64,000 nt of DNA from Pelecanus crispus (Eukaryota; Chordata; Aves; Pelecaniformes; Pelecanidae): positions 23,540,728 through 23,604,727 of the forward strand of contig NC_134676.1 of assembly GCF_030463565.1 (NCBI RefSeq), given 5' to 3'. A program made the position numbers and the translations under genes. The notes under the pieces were generated by a model. That model was not told the origin of the DNA. It searched no databases and worked only from the letters and a program-made list of their open reading frames with translations. Positions 53,901 through 64,000 of this stretch are shown one piece after another. The first letter of the stretch is position 1, and every line of letters begins with the position of its first letter.

Positions 53901-56900
53901 AATAGCTGTAGAAGAGACAGGAGGAGATTCTTGGAAGTACAGTCTCAGAGTAAGTGTTTCAATTTGAAAGAAAACCATTTGACATTTCTGGATGCATTTC
54001 TTGATAGTCTTGTAGCCAAAGAGATGATATTTTGTAGAAAGATAAGCTCATGCTTTTCAAAAAATCTGTAGTTAACGAAATGTCATTAGAATTAGTATAA
54101 ATTAACCTTCTTATCACTGTTCAAACATGCTGCAATACACTGGCAACTATGCACTTCGTATTCTAGGAAGGAGGGAAAAGGAGTTTGCTTCAGCATTTGT
54201 ATTGTGTATTATCTGATGGTTATTAAACCCAGTAGAAGTTGGCTCTTTAAACTGGTGACTGATATTATCACTTATGACTTTGTTAGTACACATGATGAAT
54301 GAAGAAAGTTTCAGATGCATCTATATTAGTATTGTAGTTCAGATCAAAAGTATGCTGTTGTAGTGAATCTCCCAATTATTGCTGCTGTGGCTTGCTTTGC
54401 AGAGAGATCTCAAAGTTAATTTGCTGTGTTACATTTATTTTAAAACTAAAAAAAAACCCCAACCCTGCGCATCTAGCATGTTCCAAGTGCAAACAGGTAT
54501 TCAGTCTAGATGACTCAGAGCGAATAGGAAAAGAAACCGTGACATACCTGCAGTGTGATCACTGGCTCAACACCAACCATTTCAAAGATCCATTGTTCTT
54601 CTACTGCAGAACTGGCTGGTATAGATACAGCCATCAAAATCTTGCTAGAGTTAAGCATACTCTATAGTAGGAAGAGTGGTATTTCATATAATACTAATTT
54701 TGCTACAGTATATTGCATTTTAAATGACCTTTGGTGCAAGTTAGTCAGCACTTACAAATTCTAGCATAAAATGTATTTTAATTGCATTTATTTTGATAGA
54801 TTCTAAACCAGATCTTTTAATTTTTCAGCCATGTACGGAAGTTCTTTTTATTGATATTTTCCATGAATATAATCAGACTCTTACCCCTGTGCTTTTAGAA
54901 ATGGTTCACAGTCTACAAGGTAAGTTCTTTATAAAATAAAGGAACTGTAAAATGTAGAATTCTTTACATTCAGTTTTGTCAACTGTTAAACAACTTCACC
55001 TTGTGATATCTAATTTTATATAGTGCATTCACTCTGTATTTTTGAAAGGACATACTAATATTTAAAATTATTTCTAAACCATAAAGAAAATGCAGTGTAT
55101 ATATAGAAAGAGGAAATCCTAAGGATTCTTTACTTTTTGTCATAACTATTTCAGATGACTGACAAAGACTACAGCATGTCTAGATTCATGAGGTTTCAGC
55201 TTGCATGAGAATGGTCGACAGACTTAATAAATTCTGTAGGTTGTTTTGTACTGGGAACTTCCTGTTCAAATGTTGCAAGGCAGTTTATGGTAATTCTGCC
55301 ATGTTTCTGCAAAAATCCTGGGGAAAAAAACAGGTTCAAGTTATGCTCTCATTTTGGAGTGTCTAGAGCACTTTCCAAATCTGAAGAATCTGCTTTAAAA
55401 ATTAGTGTTCTTCTGTATGAAGACTGAATTCTTCATAGACTGAGGAATGATTCAAGTTTTCTTCACCCCCACACTGAGTTTCATAGTGGTCATGAAAGAT
55501 AATGAGTGGTAGCTGTCACGTTGTTTTCCCTGTCATTTTGGCCTAGGTTGTTTCCCCAGGTTGTATCTTACCTGACTTAAAATATTTTCTATTTGAACTT
55601 ACCAGAATGGATCAGTATATTCTATTAAATAGAAATAAATACTAATTCTCTGAGGGTGGTTTCTGACTTCAGAGAATCTCTTCATAAAACACTTTGTATA
55701 CATAAGTTTCAGGATGGTTTGCTGTGCTGTGATACTGGGAATGGTAAAAGGTTCCTTACAACAGTGTTGACAGTTATTTTGTTTTTCCAGAATTATGGAA
55801 GTTAATACTTCCATGCTAAAAAGTACACATACACTTCCCACCTGCCCCCCCCCCCCCCCAAAAGCCCCTGGCAGCCATTTCTGGGTGTTTTCAACTTGAA
55901 AGTTAGTGTTGAAGTACTAGATGATAGTAAGAATTCTTTAATTCTTAAGATTTTGGAGAATTTTTGCTTACACATTGTAAGTACACATGCACACATATAT
56001 AAAGTATATAGGAACTAGGTCTAGGACTCTTGGAAATCGTATCATGTAGTTGACAGCCTTCAGCAATTTGCAGGTCTTGAGTCTGTTCATTTAAAATACA
56101 TGTTTCTGACTTACTCGCGTGTTGCTGTTAAAAATGTTCAGCTCCAAAGAGGTCAGTCAAAAATAATGTGTGAAAGCAGAGATTTGATTTTAGTATATTC
56201 ACTGAAGAAAGTATTGAAACTGAAATAACTGAACTTGTGAATAAAACAAAAACAGCGAAGCAGTCCTTTATTCATAGCAAACTATACAAAGTGTAAAAGT
56301 GCAAAGTTGCTTGTGTTCTTTGTTTTAGTTACACTTTTTTCTTTATTTTAACTTTGTCTTGTAGGATCTACCAATGTGGAAGATACCAGTGCTATACTGA
56401 TTAAAGATGCTGGTAAACTAAATTTACTTTACCTTTGAATTAACAGAGCTGCTTTTGTGTATGTGCTTGACTTCTTAAAAGTTATATGCAGAATTTGCAA
56501 GATTTTTTTAAGACATTTGAAAAGTAGGACCTAAATCCCATTTCTCCTTGCACTTGATGTCAGTCTTCACTTTTCTAAATGCTCATGTAAAAATATGGCG
56601 CTTTTTTCAACTTTTTTGTGAAACAAACCCTTAGACAGTATCCCTTACTGTCCTTCCCTCTCTGCAAATAAATGAGCTACAGTGCTTCCATGGAGATACT
56701 CTGTCCATTTTACAAGTAAGGAGATTTTATGGCAAAAGAAAAGAATTGGCTAAGACCTTTGATGGAACCATTCTTGATGTTAGAATAAGATCTTCATTGT
56801 TCTTAGGGCTTTTAACTATTTTCAAGAGTCTCAGTTTTCTTCTGTAATACCTTTCTTCTACTAAAATTTCGTCCAGAGTTCCCTTCGCTATCGTCTGATG

Positions 56901-59900
56901 ATATCTTTCATCAGAAAGATACACTTTAGTTTGTTTTCTGTATTATGTTCAGGTTATCAAAAATGCTTTTTGAAACTTAAATTATTCTGATTATTTCATA
57001 TTAAAAATTAACAGTTAAGCAAACAATAAAGCATAACTATTGTTTTTCCCCAGTGTATAATGCGGTTGGACTGGCTGCTTATGAACTATTTGATAGTGTG
57101 GATTTTGATCAGTGGTTTAAAAATCAACTATTAGCAGAACTACAGGTTTCTCATAACAGGTAAACACCTTGGTTTGTTACGCCTTCATCGTTTAAATATG
57201 AACTGTTGATACAAATCTGGTAAGTTATAATGTCTAATAACTGCAGTCTTGAAAAATACTCAATATTTAAACATATACACTAAATGAGCAGAGGTATGAA
57301 GTACCTATAGATAACTGATACAGTCACAGAAGGGTGTGTTCCTGACAGTTTCTCTTTATGTTTAAATTACTGTGTGGTGGATGCTGCCAGGGGTCTGTAA
57401 AAATGTTATAAGTCTGTCCTCTTGTGTATATTTGACTTGACTAAACTTTCTCAGGACAACCACCTTTGCTCATTTAAAGAAAGATACTAAGGCCTCCTGA
57501 GACCCCAGAGCCCTTTAGGCAGCAAAGTCCAACTGAAATCAGTGGAAATAATCTCTGTAGAACTGTAGCTTAGCCAAAACAGTGATTTGTTGTTCTCTGC
57601 TAGTTTAAATACAAGCCCTCTATAGCACTCCTCAGTTAATTTTGCCAGCAATAAAGTGGGGTTGTGTTGTAAAGTGTGAATGATTACAGGCTGGTTCTAC
57701 ATAAAGAGTATTACGTAGCCCATCTGCTGTGGGTTTTCCATCTCACCAAAGTCTCCTTCACTTGGATGGCCTTCACATGAGTACCTTTTTTTGTTTAGTG
57801 GGTATCAGAGTATTTTGAAAGATTGGCTTGGGCATCTTGGTACAGACTGAGCTGTCCATCTCTAACTGACTAGAAGGCTGTGTTCCTCCTTGTTCCTCAA
57901 ACTGTCACTGTTTCCTTAGGGGAAGGACAGTGACTGCTATTGTACATGCTAATCCTCATCAGATTAGTTCCACTTTCCCTTTGACTCTGAATAAGTATGT
58001 CCTATTTTTCTCATCAGAGTTATTTGCAGTAACCCTAATGTCCTTTAAAGAACATTACTGGGTTTTTTCTTCTACATTTGAAATTCATCTTAACAGACAT
58101 AATTGTTATCTGAAATACAAACTAATTTGTTTCTTAATACCCTTAAGAGCTACTGTAAATTGTAAATGATTTTCCATAATGAGTTGCCAGCCAGCTTTTT
58201 ATTATTTCCAAATGCCAGTTATAAACACTTTCTTTACAAATACAGCTCACTTTGTGTAGAGTGGAAGATCCTGCTAAACTCAGAAATATTAAAATGCTTC
58301 TTTTCATTACAATATACTTTTTTAAAAAAAAAAATTATTTACTTTTGGATGTATAACCTTACTTCAGAGTCACAGACTAATTGCCACAGTTGTTTACCTG
58401 GTGTCTGCTAATGTTTTTATTCTTTTTCTCATTAGTCTTTTTTTGGTATTATCTCAACTTCGCCTTGCTATCTACCAATGGCCAAGCACTGTCACGGTTA
58501 GGCTAACTGTCAGAAGAGCAGAAACAACAAAAAAAAGAGATCTTGTATATATGATTGATCCTTTGTTGTTGTGCCACACCAGCACCGACCTCTGAATAAA
58601 GCTGCAATGGTATTTGTAGCACATGCTGGCTTTGGCATTTTTATGCTGTCCACCCATATAGCATAAGTAAAACTGTCAACTGTCTTCTACAGTTGATATA
58701 GTTGTATTTAGAAGTAGGGAAGACACCTGATACAACCATTTGGTTGGCATTTATATACCCATGATGAAATTCCTGTGGGGACAGAAGCTTGCAGTAGAAG
58801 TCATCCAGGAGTTTGAAGCCTTGTTTGCTTGAACTGCTTCTACTGCTAGCATCATTGGAGACCACCATGGCAATAAGGGAGAGTGTGTTAGTAGTTTGCA
58901 TGTCCAGATGAAGCAGATTGGAGAGTATGACCTGCTGTCTCATAGAATGTCTCATGGTGATTAGCATGCTTGTTCACAAACTGGTTCATGTTTGGGAACA
59001 CAAACCTATGTGGTGTCAGCAGTGTCCATAGAGTTTACTGTGTTTTGTCATCTTTGAATGTTTATTGCCTGTTTATAGTGAGGCTGTCAACCATGACCAC
59101 AGCAGTAGGAGAAATAGGGATTAATGAAAAAATATTTTTAAAGATTTTTAGAAACATTGCATTGCCAAACTTATCACTTACCATAATGTTTAGTTTTGTA
59201 CTGAGTAAGGAGAAACTTTTCTGTAATATGAAAATAGTTTACTAATACAATCTTTCACAATAATTAAATCTTAAAGCAACTTTTCCTGCTGAGAAAGTAT
59301 CAATGTGACACTTAATACTTTGATATCAAGTAAGATACTTTTGACTTGGATATCTGAATGCTGTCCAGACTGCGTAAAGCTACCATCTTATGACTATTGG
59401 AACAGAAGCTACCTTATTTTGGAATATGGTCACTTTTGCCACGTGAGCTTTAGGTCCAGCAGGCTCAATCTGCTTGTACTTAGTGTGTGCTCGTAGTGTA
59501 AAAGCTAATGATGTTCTAAGGGGTGAGCTTTACCTGGTCATAGTGAATGTAGAAATGATAGGACTTCAAAAATGAGCACCTATGAGCAGAAGAATTTCTA
59601 GGAACTTAAGTCCTTTTAAAATACCAAACAAAACAAAAAACCCCAAACAAAACCTAACACATACACCCCCCCTCCCCCCCGCAAAAAAATACCCCAAAGC
59701 ATGCTATCTTTTCTACCAGAGGGAGAGAGAAAGAATATAAAGACGCATGTAAGATGTATGGGTTGTACAACAGATATCACCAGAGCTGAAAATCCTTGCT
59801 GTCAGCAGACAGTTATCTACTTATGTCATGTCATTTTAAGCTTTTCTTTGTGATAGTAGTTTGAAAACTATTGAATGCCAACCTCAAGAAAAACCTCTCA

Positions 59901-62900
59901 GTTTTTTTAATATTCTGATTTTTACAAGGTTATGTATCAGGCATGAGCATTCTAAGAATAGAGAAAGCTGTATCATCACAGCTTCTCGAATAAATAGAAG
60001 GATGTGTTAGTAAGGTAATGTCTTGTGTAACTCATGTTTCATCGTGGGTTGTTCATGCTTCACTGCCACTCAGTAAATCTCAAGCGACACTAGAATGTTA
60101 TTCGTCATTAGCTTTGTGTTCCAGTCTGATGAACTGCTATATACAAGCTACTTCACAACTTCCACGTTCTCTGAAGGTGTGCTTTGTTGATTATCTCATA
60201 GTTATGGGAATGTTTAATAAATCACATCTATTAAATTTAAAGAAGCCTCAATAACTTCAGTTTAAATTGCTGTCTTGATGGCTTACAAGGCTGGCGTTTA
60301 TCAAGTGAAAAATACATTTAGGATAACAAGGCAAAATAATTTGTTACTTAAAATTCTATGAATAGGGTTCATCTTGCCTAATTTTATACGTCTGCAAGTT
60401 AAAGATTTAAAACTGAGCTACTCTTCCTGGTCAGCTTTTATAATCAGTGGAGAAAAGTAGCAGCTCTACAGAATGCTTTTCTCACTCATTATGTTAGGCA
60501 ATTCAGCTCGTTGTTCTGGTTCTTACTTCTTTGCTTTGACTCTAAAGCTGTTTGGTTTGTGCTCTTGTTGCAGCAGTGGTGCAAGATTAGATAACGTCAA
60601 TTTCTTCTGCGGATAGTTCTAGACTGATGACATGAAATACTCTGGCAGTTGCTGTAATGCAGTACTTAAGCTTGCATTTTTAAATTGTATCTGGGCTAAA
60701 GTTCTAAGCATAAAAGGAATGTCAAGGAAATTGCTGGAAAGTATGATGAAAGCAGTAGATGCCATGATGGCAGTAATAAATAAAAGATTTAGTTTCTTTT
60801 ATTGGTGTGCTATTTGCAGAATAAACTGTATCTCTAGTGAGACCTTCAAGATTCAGTCATTTAGGATGAAGCTAACTTTTTCAGACTAAGTTCATGTTTC
60901 CTGAGCCTTCCAGTGAAGAATTTTGATGAAAAAGATTTCTGCATTAAAGTTCTAAAGTTGGTCTTGACAAACTAAATCATGTAATAATTGTTTTGGGGAA
61001 TAGTGCTTTCCTAGTGATTCTTGGATTTCTTTTTCATCAAAGTATTGTAGAACAGCAAGTATAATGAGTTAAAGAGTACAATTTTTTTTCTCCACTTTTA
61101 AAGATATAAACCAATACGCCGACGAGTAATGTGGCTGATTGGACAGTGGATTTCTGTAAAATTCAAATCAGACTTGAGACCTATGTTATATGAGGCAATT
61201 CGTAACTTGCTTCAAGACCAGGACTTAGTGGTAAGTATAAGTAATGTTTTGGATTACACATTTGTTCTGGAAACACAGGTGAAACATAAATACCATACCT
61301 TATGTAAACTTGATTGAGAACTTCATAACATCACACCTTAAAGTCTGTTGTGTCTTGCAAAAGACAATGTGTTGGGAAGTTGTGGTGGTGTTTAATTGTG
61401 GAGATGAGAAACAATAAGGTTGAAGACATGAAACAAGCCCTTAAGATGTTTACTAGGTGATGACTTTGGTGGGAAAATGTGGCAATAGCAACAGTCTGTA
61501 TTTTGTAAGAAAGCAGCTGTGAATTGTCTTGAGATAAACAATTTATAAACAAATGAACACTTTGTGTAGATAAAAGTGACTAGTCCCTGCAATATACAGT
61601 ATTATTTAAGCATCAACATAGTTACCTGCTAGCAGAATATGATAAAAGGCATTCGTTGCTAAGCTGGTTAAGTACAATTCTGTAGTTTTAAGCTACAATT
61701 TCAGTTTACCAGCAGGTGAGGTTGAGAAGCTGGTTTTGCCACTGTTTCTTTTGGTTTATATTTTTAAACAAACAGACCTACCAGCCAACAAATAAACTAA
61801 AGCCTAGCTACTTTGCTAGTTAAATATTAGTAATTGGCAGTCATAAAAGTTATCTCTGTGATTCCAGACAGCTTCAGCAGAGCAGGATGTGTTTCTGTGT
61901 CAGTGTTGTGACTGTTTTCAGTTAATGCTTTCTGAGCACCTGAACATCTACCAGGGAAGAACATGCTAACTTGTTGGGTTTATTGGATTCTGTGCTTTTT
62001 GGATGGCAGCAAGCCATGAGATAATCTCAAGTTAAACTCCTTCTCTATTGCAAGAATTTTTATCATAGGCTAGATATCTTCTTGTTTAATTCTTTCTTGA
62101 CCTTCATGAAGGTTTTGGCTGAGTAGATTCTCCAGGTGGTACCACTTTAGCAATGCCAAATAAACTGTGAAGGATACTAAAATGAAAGCAAATGAAAATG
62201 TTTGAGTTGAACTAACTACATTTCTTAGACATGACAGAACACATAGAATGATTCAATTGCCAAAACAGCAACTGGTTTGATATTGTCAGATATTACATTG
62301 ATAATAAAACTGTTTAATGGATGTATACGTGATGCTCTTTGACTTTTGTCTTTCAGGTCCGCATCGAGACAGCTACAACACTGAAGTTGAATATCCTTTT
62401 ATTGGCAAAGATGTTTGATTAGCTCTTAATTCAGAGTTACTGGAAAATAAACAATTTTAAAATTACTAGCAAATTCTTCACAATATAGCTTTTGTGTATC
62501 CATGGAATATTTGCTTATTTGAATCTTGTATCCATCTGCCATCTGTATTACTTTTCCTTAATGGTTGTTTACCTGTAGATGACTTCGAGTTCAGAACTGA
62601 CCAGTTCTTACCAGTAAGAGCATTTATATGGGTACATTCTGATGAGCAGAAAGATCCGTAGAGGAAAGCAGGAAAAAAAATATTTTCCAATTTCATTTTA
62701 AACCAGGAAAAAAATAATTTCTGATTTCATTTTAAACTACACTATGTAGTAATCAGTGTGTCTTTATTTTATTTTTCAGTCTTCATAGGCTGAAACATGT
62801 GAAGACTCATACTGCTGCTGTTAAGGTTGCTAATGTGCAATATACAGCCAGACAATTCAAAACCTTTTAGTGTTATGACTATTACAACTTCTTAGCATTG

Positions 62901-63889
62901 TGTTTAGTACTATAATATATATATACAGTATGTGTTATGAGATGCTAAGTTGCTTCATGCTAAGACAATATGAATGCTGCCTTTAACAAATAAGTCTCCA
63001 CACCAGTGTGACTTTCCAGTATGCCTGTTTTCACACAATACTTTCACACAATACAAATATTGTATTTCACACAGTACTTTTCAACGTGTTCTTTCACACG
63101 AATATTAAATGTAAATGTGTATTTAAAATTGCACCTTAAAAACATAGACTTTCTTGGTCTCCTATATTTGTGTTATTTACAGTGGTCATCACTGTTGTCA
63201 TTAAGTAAACTGAAATGTTAGCTATAAATACAACAAAGCTTTGTTATGATCACTCAAATTTAGCAGGTGCTTTTTCTTACTTGATTATGACTTCCATGTT
63301 AATTGCAACTCTCTTGAGAGCAAACAAAAATGCAGAGTGCATCTACACTGTAAGCATTGGAATTGTTTGAGACATCTTTTTCAGTTCAATTTTTCTACTG
63401 ACCCAAAAACCAGAAGACTGTACCTTTGCTCTGACCCTAAAAAAATGCGCGTTCTGGAGAGGCAGCCTTCAGCTTTATAGTATTTTATCTGCAAGGTCAT
63501 GTTTACACTTACCAAAACATGAAAATGATGTATGTTCAAATTGATTGCATTTGAAATGTTATGTAAGAGCGTATCTTGACATTTTTTATCTTGTTTAGGC
63601 AGTGATTGGCTAGTGTGCATTTTTCCAAATGAAAAATAACATTTTGCACACTTTGCAAGTTTCTTTTAAAGTTCATAGATGTCTTAGTTGTAAGTATACA
63701 GGAAAATCACCAATTCATGTCACCAGTTGTATTTTTGATGGTCTAATCTGTAGCTGTTTGTTTTTCTTTTAGTATCTGGAATCCATGTTTACACTGATCT
63801 TTCAGCTACTTCAGGAAGTAACACAATGTGACACCAAAATGCATGTTCTTCATGTTCTGTCTTGTGTGATTGAAAGAGTCAATATGCAG
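29773..63889 (+). CDS. IPO11: IPO11, importin-11, N-terminal 594 residues (eighteen coding exons, gene runs off the window)
   Basis: Eighteen exons join in frame into 1782 coding bases, about 60% of the 975-residue human protein, with no internal stop and no length change against human as I remember it. Importin-11 is a karyopherin-beta import receptor: it binds cargo such as E2 ubiquitin-conjugating enzymes (UBE2E3) and ribosomal protein L12 in the cytoplasm and releases it to RanGTP in the nucleus. The importin-beta N-terminal domain is visible (AEEQLKQWETQPGFYSVLL, then NVRWLAVLYFKNGIDRYWRR), followed by HEAT-repeat helices (CPRQWPELIPTL, QHRALLTFYHVTKTLASKRL). The start ATG is six bases inside its exon and gives MDLNSAST. 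Seventeen introns fall between these exons; all are GT-AG except the AT-AC intron at 62391-62572. The remaining exons lie to the right. In mammals LRRC70 is nested near the 3' end, outside this window. Confidence 0.97.
29911..33217 (+). other. IPO11: IPO11 intron
   Basis: 3.3 kb, AT-rich, with a TATA/TGTA-rich patch at about 32600-32660. No repeat family or RNA gene recognised. Confidence 0.55.
33218..33318 (+). CDS. IPO11: IPO11 exon, residues 47-79
   Basis: Acceptor TTTAAACAG, donor GTAAGT. Encodes NIFTNHTLDVNVRWLAVLYF then KNGIDRYWRRVAP. Core of the importin-beta N-terminal (Ran-binding) domain. Confidence 0.96.
33910..34480 (-). mobile_element. Solo LTR of the same avian ERVL-type family, copy 2
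   Basis: It aligns along its whole length with the copy at 29-623, sharing the termini, the GAT/AAT-rich tract and the block that reads GCATGACATCATAT in copy 1. On the minus strand it has an intact TATATAAA box (34217-34224), unlike copy 1. The flanking 5-mers GAGGC and GAAGT do not match, so the target duplication has decayed or the borders are slightly off. It lies in an IPO11 intron, antisense to that gene. Confidence 0.78.
35195..35455 (+). repeat. Two-copy tandem duplication, period about 131 bp
   Basis: Copy A (about 35195-35315) and copy B (about 35316-35455) share blocks in the same order: AAATTTAA, TTGGCT, AAAGAT-CCCATG, GTATTA-ATTTCCA, TTCT-CATTTCTAA and TAAATTTA. TTGGC lies at 35229 in A and 35360 in B. 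The copies are well diverged, so the duplication is old. Confidence 0.7.
36940..37660. promoter_or_regulatory. CpG-rich intronic patch around the minisatellite
   Basis: Unlike the surrounding AT-rich intron, this stretch keeps many CpGs outside the repeat as well (for example GTCGCCAATTGCGAAAG near 36966 and the GC-rich run to 37410). No gene is recognised. It could be a small CpG island with promoter or enhancer activity, or an inserted fragment that I cannot name. Confidence 0.4.
37164..37308. repeat. GC-rich 16-bp minisatellite with inverted copies
   Basis: Six head-to-tail copies of CCCGGCCTGGCGGGGG start at 37178, 37194, 37210, 37226, 37242 and 37258. About two copies of the reverse complement (CCCCGCCAGGCCGGG, period 15) follow at 37274-37303. 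The array can fold into a long, almost pure GC hairpin. Confidence 0.9.
37661..39503 (+). other. IPO11: IPO11 intron, right part
   Basis: AT-rich intron sequence up to the exon at 39504. Nothing recognised. Confidence 0.55.
39504..39576 (+). CDS. IPO11: IPO11 exon, residues 80-104
   Basis: Acceptor CCTGACAG, donor GTTAGT. Encodes ALSEEEKTTLRAGLITNFNE then PVNQ. Confidence 0.95.
39747..39770 (-). mobile_element. Possible CR1 terminal scrap
   Basis: The + strand has CATAGAATCATTTAGGTTGG, matching the extreme 3' end of CR1 in reverse. Only about 24 bp are recognisable, so chance or a very short insertion cannot be separated. Confidence 0.35.
42146..42540 (+). mobile_element. Possible LTR-derived segment
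   Basis: Less AT-rich than its surroundings. It has a TATA-like GGTATAAAAAGCACC (about 42155), a pyrimidine-rich leader and a near-palindrome TTTGGTGCCAGCACCAAA (42356-42373). The layout resembles an LTR promoter and downstream leader of a bird retroelement, but I could not fix termini, a target duplication or coding sequence. Confidence 0.3.
42935..43138 (+). CDS. IPO11: IPO11 exon, residues 105-172
   Basis: 204 nt in phase 0. Encodes IATQISVLIAKVARVDCPRQ and on through LRQHRALLTFYHVTKTLASK to DRKLFYD. Acceptor TTTTGCAG, donor GTAAGT. Confidence 0.96.
43139..46928 (+). other. IPO11: IPO11 intron
   Basis: 3.8 kb of AT-rich sequence between exons. I see no repeat family, exon or RNA gene. 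Confidence 0.55.
46929..47061 (+). CDS. IPO11: IPO11 exon, residues 173-216
   Basis: Acceptor TTTTGCAG, donor GTAACA. Encodes LASGIYSFACSLWNQHTDTF, then LQQVYTGDEAAAINSLERTL and LSLK. Confidence 0.95.
48010..48068 (+). CDS. IPO11: IPO11 exon, residues 217-236
   Basis: Acceptor TTTTCCTAG, donor GTAAGT. Encodes LRKLTVHGFVEPHWSVEVM after completing Val. Confidence 0.94.
48921..48969 (+). CDS. IPO11: IPO11 exon, residues 237-252
   Basis: Acceptor ATTTTTCAG, donor GTAAGT. Encodes GFLHAVFERLKQFLEC plus one base. Confidence 0.94.
50697..50767 (+). CDS. IPO11: IPO11 exon, residues 253-276
   Basis: Acceptor TTTACCAG, donor GTAAGT. Encodes RSIRAENVCRDRLEKTIILF then TKV after completing Ser. Confidence 0.94.
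51836..52028 (+). CDS. IPO11: IPO11 exon, residues 277-340
   Basis: Acceptor AATTTTTAG, donor GTACTG. Encodes LLDFLDQHPFSFTPLIQRSL and on through ERFIVQCMNLIKMIVKNYAY to KPSKNIE. Confidence 0.95.
53490..53642 (+). CDS. IPO11: IPO11 exon, residues 341-391
   Basis: Acceptor TTATTTCAG, donor GTAAGA. Encodes SSPETLEAHKIKTAFFTYPT, LMEICRRLVTHYFLLTKEEL and TMWEEDPEGF. Confidence 0.95.
53906..53949 (+). CDS. IPO11: IPO11 exon, residues 392-406
   Basis: 44-nt exon, acceptor AATAATAG, donor GTAAGT. Encodes VEETGGDSWKYSLR after completing Thr. Confidence 0.93.
54829..54919 (+). CDS. IPO11: IPO11 exon, residues 407-436
   Basis: Acceptor TTTTTCAG, donor GTAAGT. Encodes PCTEVLFIDIFHEYNQTLTP then VLLEMVHSLQ. 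Confidence 0.95.
55846..55859 (+). repeat. Poly-C homopolymer in an IPO11 intron
   Basis: An uninterrupted run of about 14 C in GCCCCC...CAAAA. A similar C-run lies within the LTR near 343-357. Lengths in such runs are error-prone. Confidence 0.8.
56365..56412 (+). CDS. IPO11: IPO11 exon, residues 437-452
   Basis: 48-nt exon, acceptor TCTTGTAG, donor GTAAAC. Encodes STNVEDTSAILIKDA after completing Gly. Confidence 0.93.
57054..57159 (+). CDS. IPO11: IPO11 exon, residues 453-487
   Basis: Acceptor TTCCCCAG, donor GTAAAC. Encodes YNAVGLAAYELFDSVDFDQW then FKNQLLAELQVSHN. Confidence 0.95.
57160..61103 (+). other. IPO11: IPO11 intron
   Basis: 3.9 kb, AT-rich. Contains a C-rich run near 59661-59680. 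Minus-strand open frame 58967-58641 (108 codons) has no domain that I recognise and is probably chance. Confidence 0.55.
61104..61230 (+). CDS. IPO11: IPO11 exon, residues 488-530
   Basis: Acceptor TTTTAAAG, donor GTAAGT. Encodes YKPIRRRVMWLIGQWISVKF, KSDLRPMLYEAIRNLLQDQD and LV. Confidence 0.95.
62357..62390 (+). CDS. IPO11: IPO11 exon, residues 531-541, ahead of an AT-AC intron
   Basis: 34-nt exon, acceptor GTCTTTCAG. Encodes VRIETATTLKL plus one base of Thr. The following intron begins ATATCCTTTT rather than GT, the U12 AT-AC donor consensus. A GT-only gene finder would miss this exon end. Confidence 0.92.
62391..62572 (+). other. IPO11: U12-type AT-AC intron of IPO11
   Basis: 182 nt. 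The 5' site ATATCCTTTT (62391-62400) matches the minor-spliceosome consensus. The branch-point-like TTCCTTAAT (62554-62562) differs by one base from TTCCTTAAC. The 3' end is TTTAC at 62572, 11 nt past the branch A, within the short range U12 introns need. Removing it joins TTG-A to CT-GTA and restores LTVDDFEF. No nearby GT-AG pair preserves this sequence. Confidence 0.92.
62573..62613 (+). CDS. IPO11: IPO11 exon, residues 542-555, after an AT-AC intron
   Basis: 41-nt exon preceded by AC, not AG. Encodes VDDFEFRTDQFLP after completing Thr; ordinary donor GTAAGA. Confidence 0.92.
63028..63101 (+). repeat. Short clustered repeat of TTTCACACAATAC
   Basis: Four nearby copies or near-copies: TTTCACACAATAC twice, TTTCACACAGTAC once and TTTCACACGAATA once, in the IPO11 intron before the last exon of the window. 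Confidence 0.7.
63773..63889 (+). CDS. IPO11: IPO11 exon, residues 556-594
   Basis: 117 nt in phase 0, acceptor TTCTTTTAG, donor GTATTT. Encodes YLESMFTLIFQLLQEVTQCD then TKMHVLHVLSCVIERVNMQ. Last exon in the window. Confidence 0.95.
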
Positions 63890-64000
63890 GTATTTTTTTT
63901 TAATAGATTTCGGTGTTAGCTTTGTACTAAGAACACAAAGGAGGACTTGATGGTTTTGGCTTCTACAAAAATAGTAGAAAAATGTCACCAATTAATAGAC

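Noticed and set aside
58641-58967. Minus-strand 108-codon open frame in an IPO11 intron
   Set aside because: I considered a transposase or nuclease remnant but found no motif that supports one; a chance frame is the simpler reading.

Overview
The window is nuclear DNA from a bird. Three vertebrate genes with clear exon-intron structure lie in the order KIF2A (+), DIMT1 (-), IPO11 (+). The interspersed repeats are bird-type: CR1 LINE 3' ends, and LTRs that I recognise as typical of avian ERVs. The same gene order occurs on human 5q12, and that block corresponds to the chicken Z chromosome, so this is most likely Z-linked sequence. The chromosome assignment is inference.

Layout. 1-8240 holds the last six coding exons of KIF2A, its stop codon at 7666-7668 and its 3' UTR; a solo LTR sits at the left edge. 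8241-11541 lies between the convergent 3' ends of KIF2A and DIMT1. 11542-16947 is the complete coding part of DIMT1 in twelve exons on the minus strand, starting in a CpG island. 17450-18620 separates the divergent DIMT1 and IPO11 promoters and carries two truncated CR1 elements. 18620-19500 is a second CpG island, the presumed IPO11 promoter and first non-coding exon. From 19500 to the right edge is IPO11: a roughly 10 kb 5' intron region with a CR1 copy and a GC-rich LTR, then eighteen coding exons (29773-63889) encoding residues 1-594. The gene continues beyond the window.

The genes are housekeeping in type. KIF2A is a microtubule-depolymerising kinesin-13, DIMT1 dimethylates 18S rRNA in the nucleolus, and IPO11 is a nuclear import receptor of the importin-beta family. 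They share a neighbourhood, not a pathway. All assigned exons join in frame without internal stops, so I see no broken gene.

The most distinctive finding is an AT-AC (U12-type) intron in IPO11 at 62391-62572, with near-consensus 5' splice site and branch point. Others are a GC-rich minisatellite with inverted copies inside a CpG-rich intronic patch (about 36940-37660), a KIF2A cassette exon with a weak donor, and a 131-bp tandem duplication in an IPO11 intron. I found no CRISPR, operon or other prokaryotic feature and no convincing tRNA, snoRNA or other RNA gene. I did not find a new multi-gene system.
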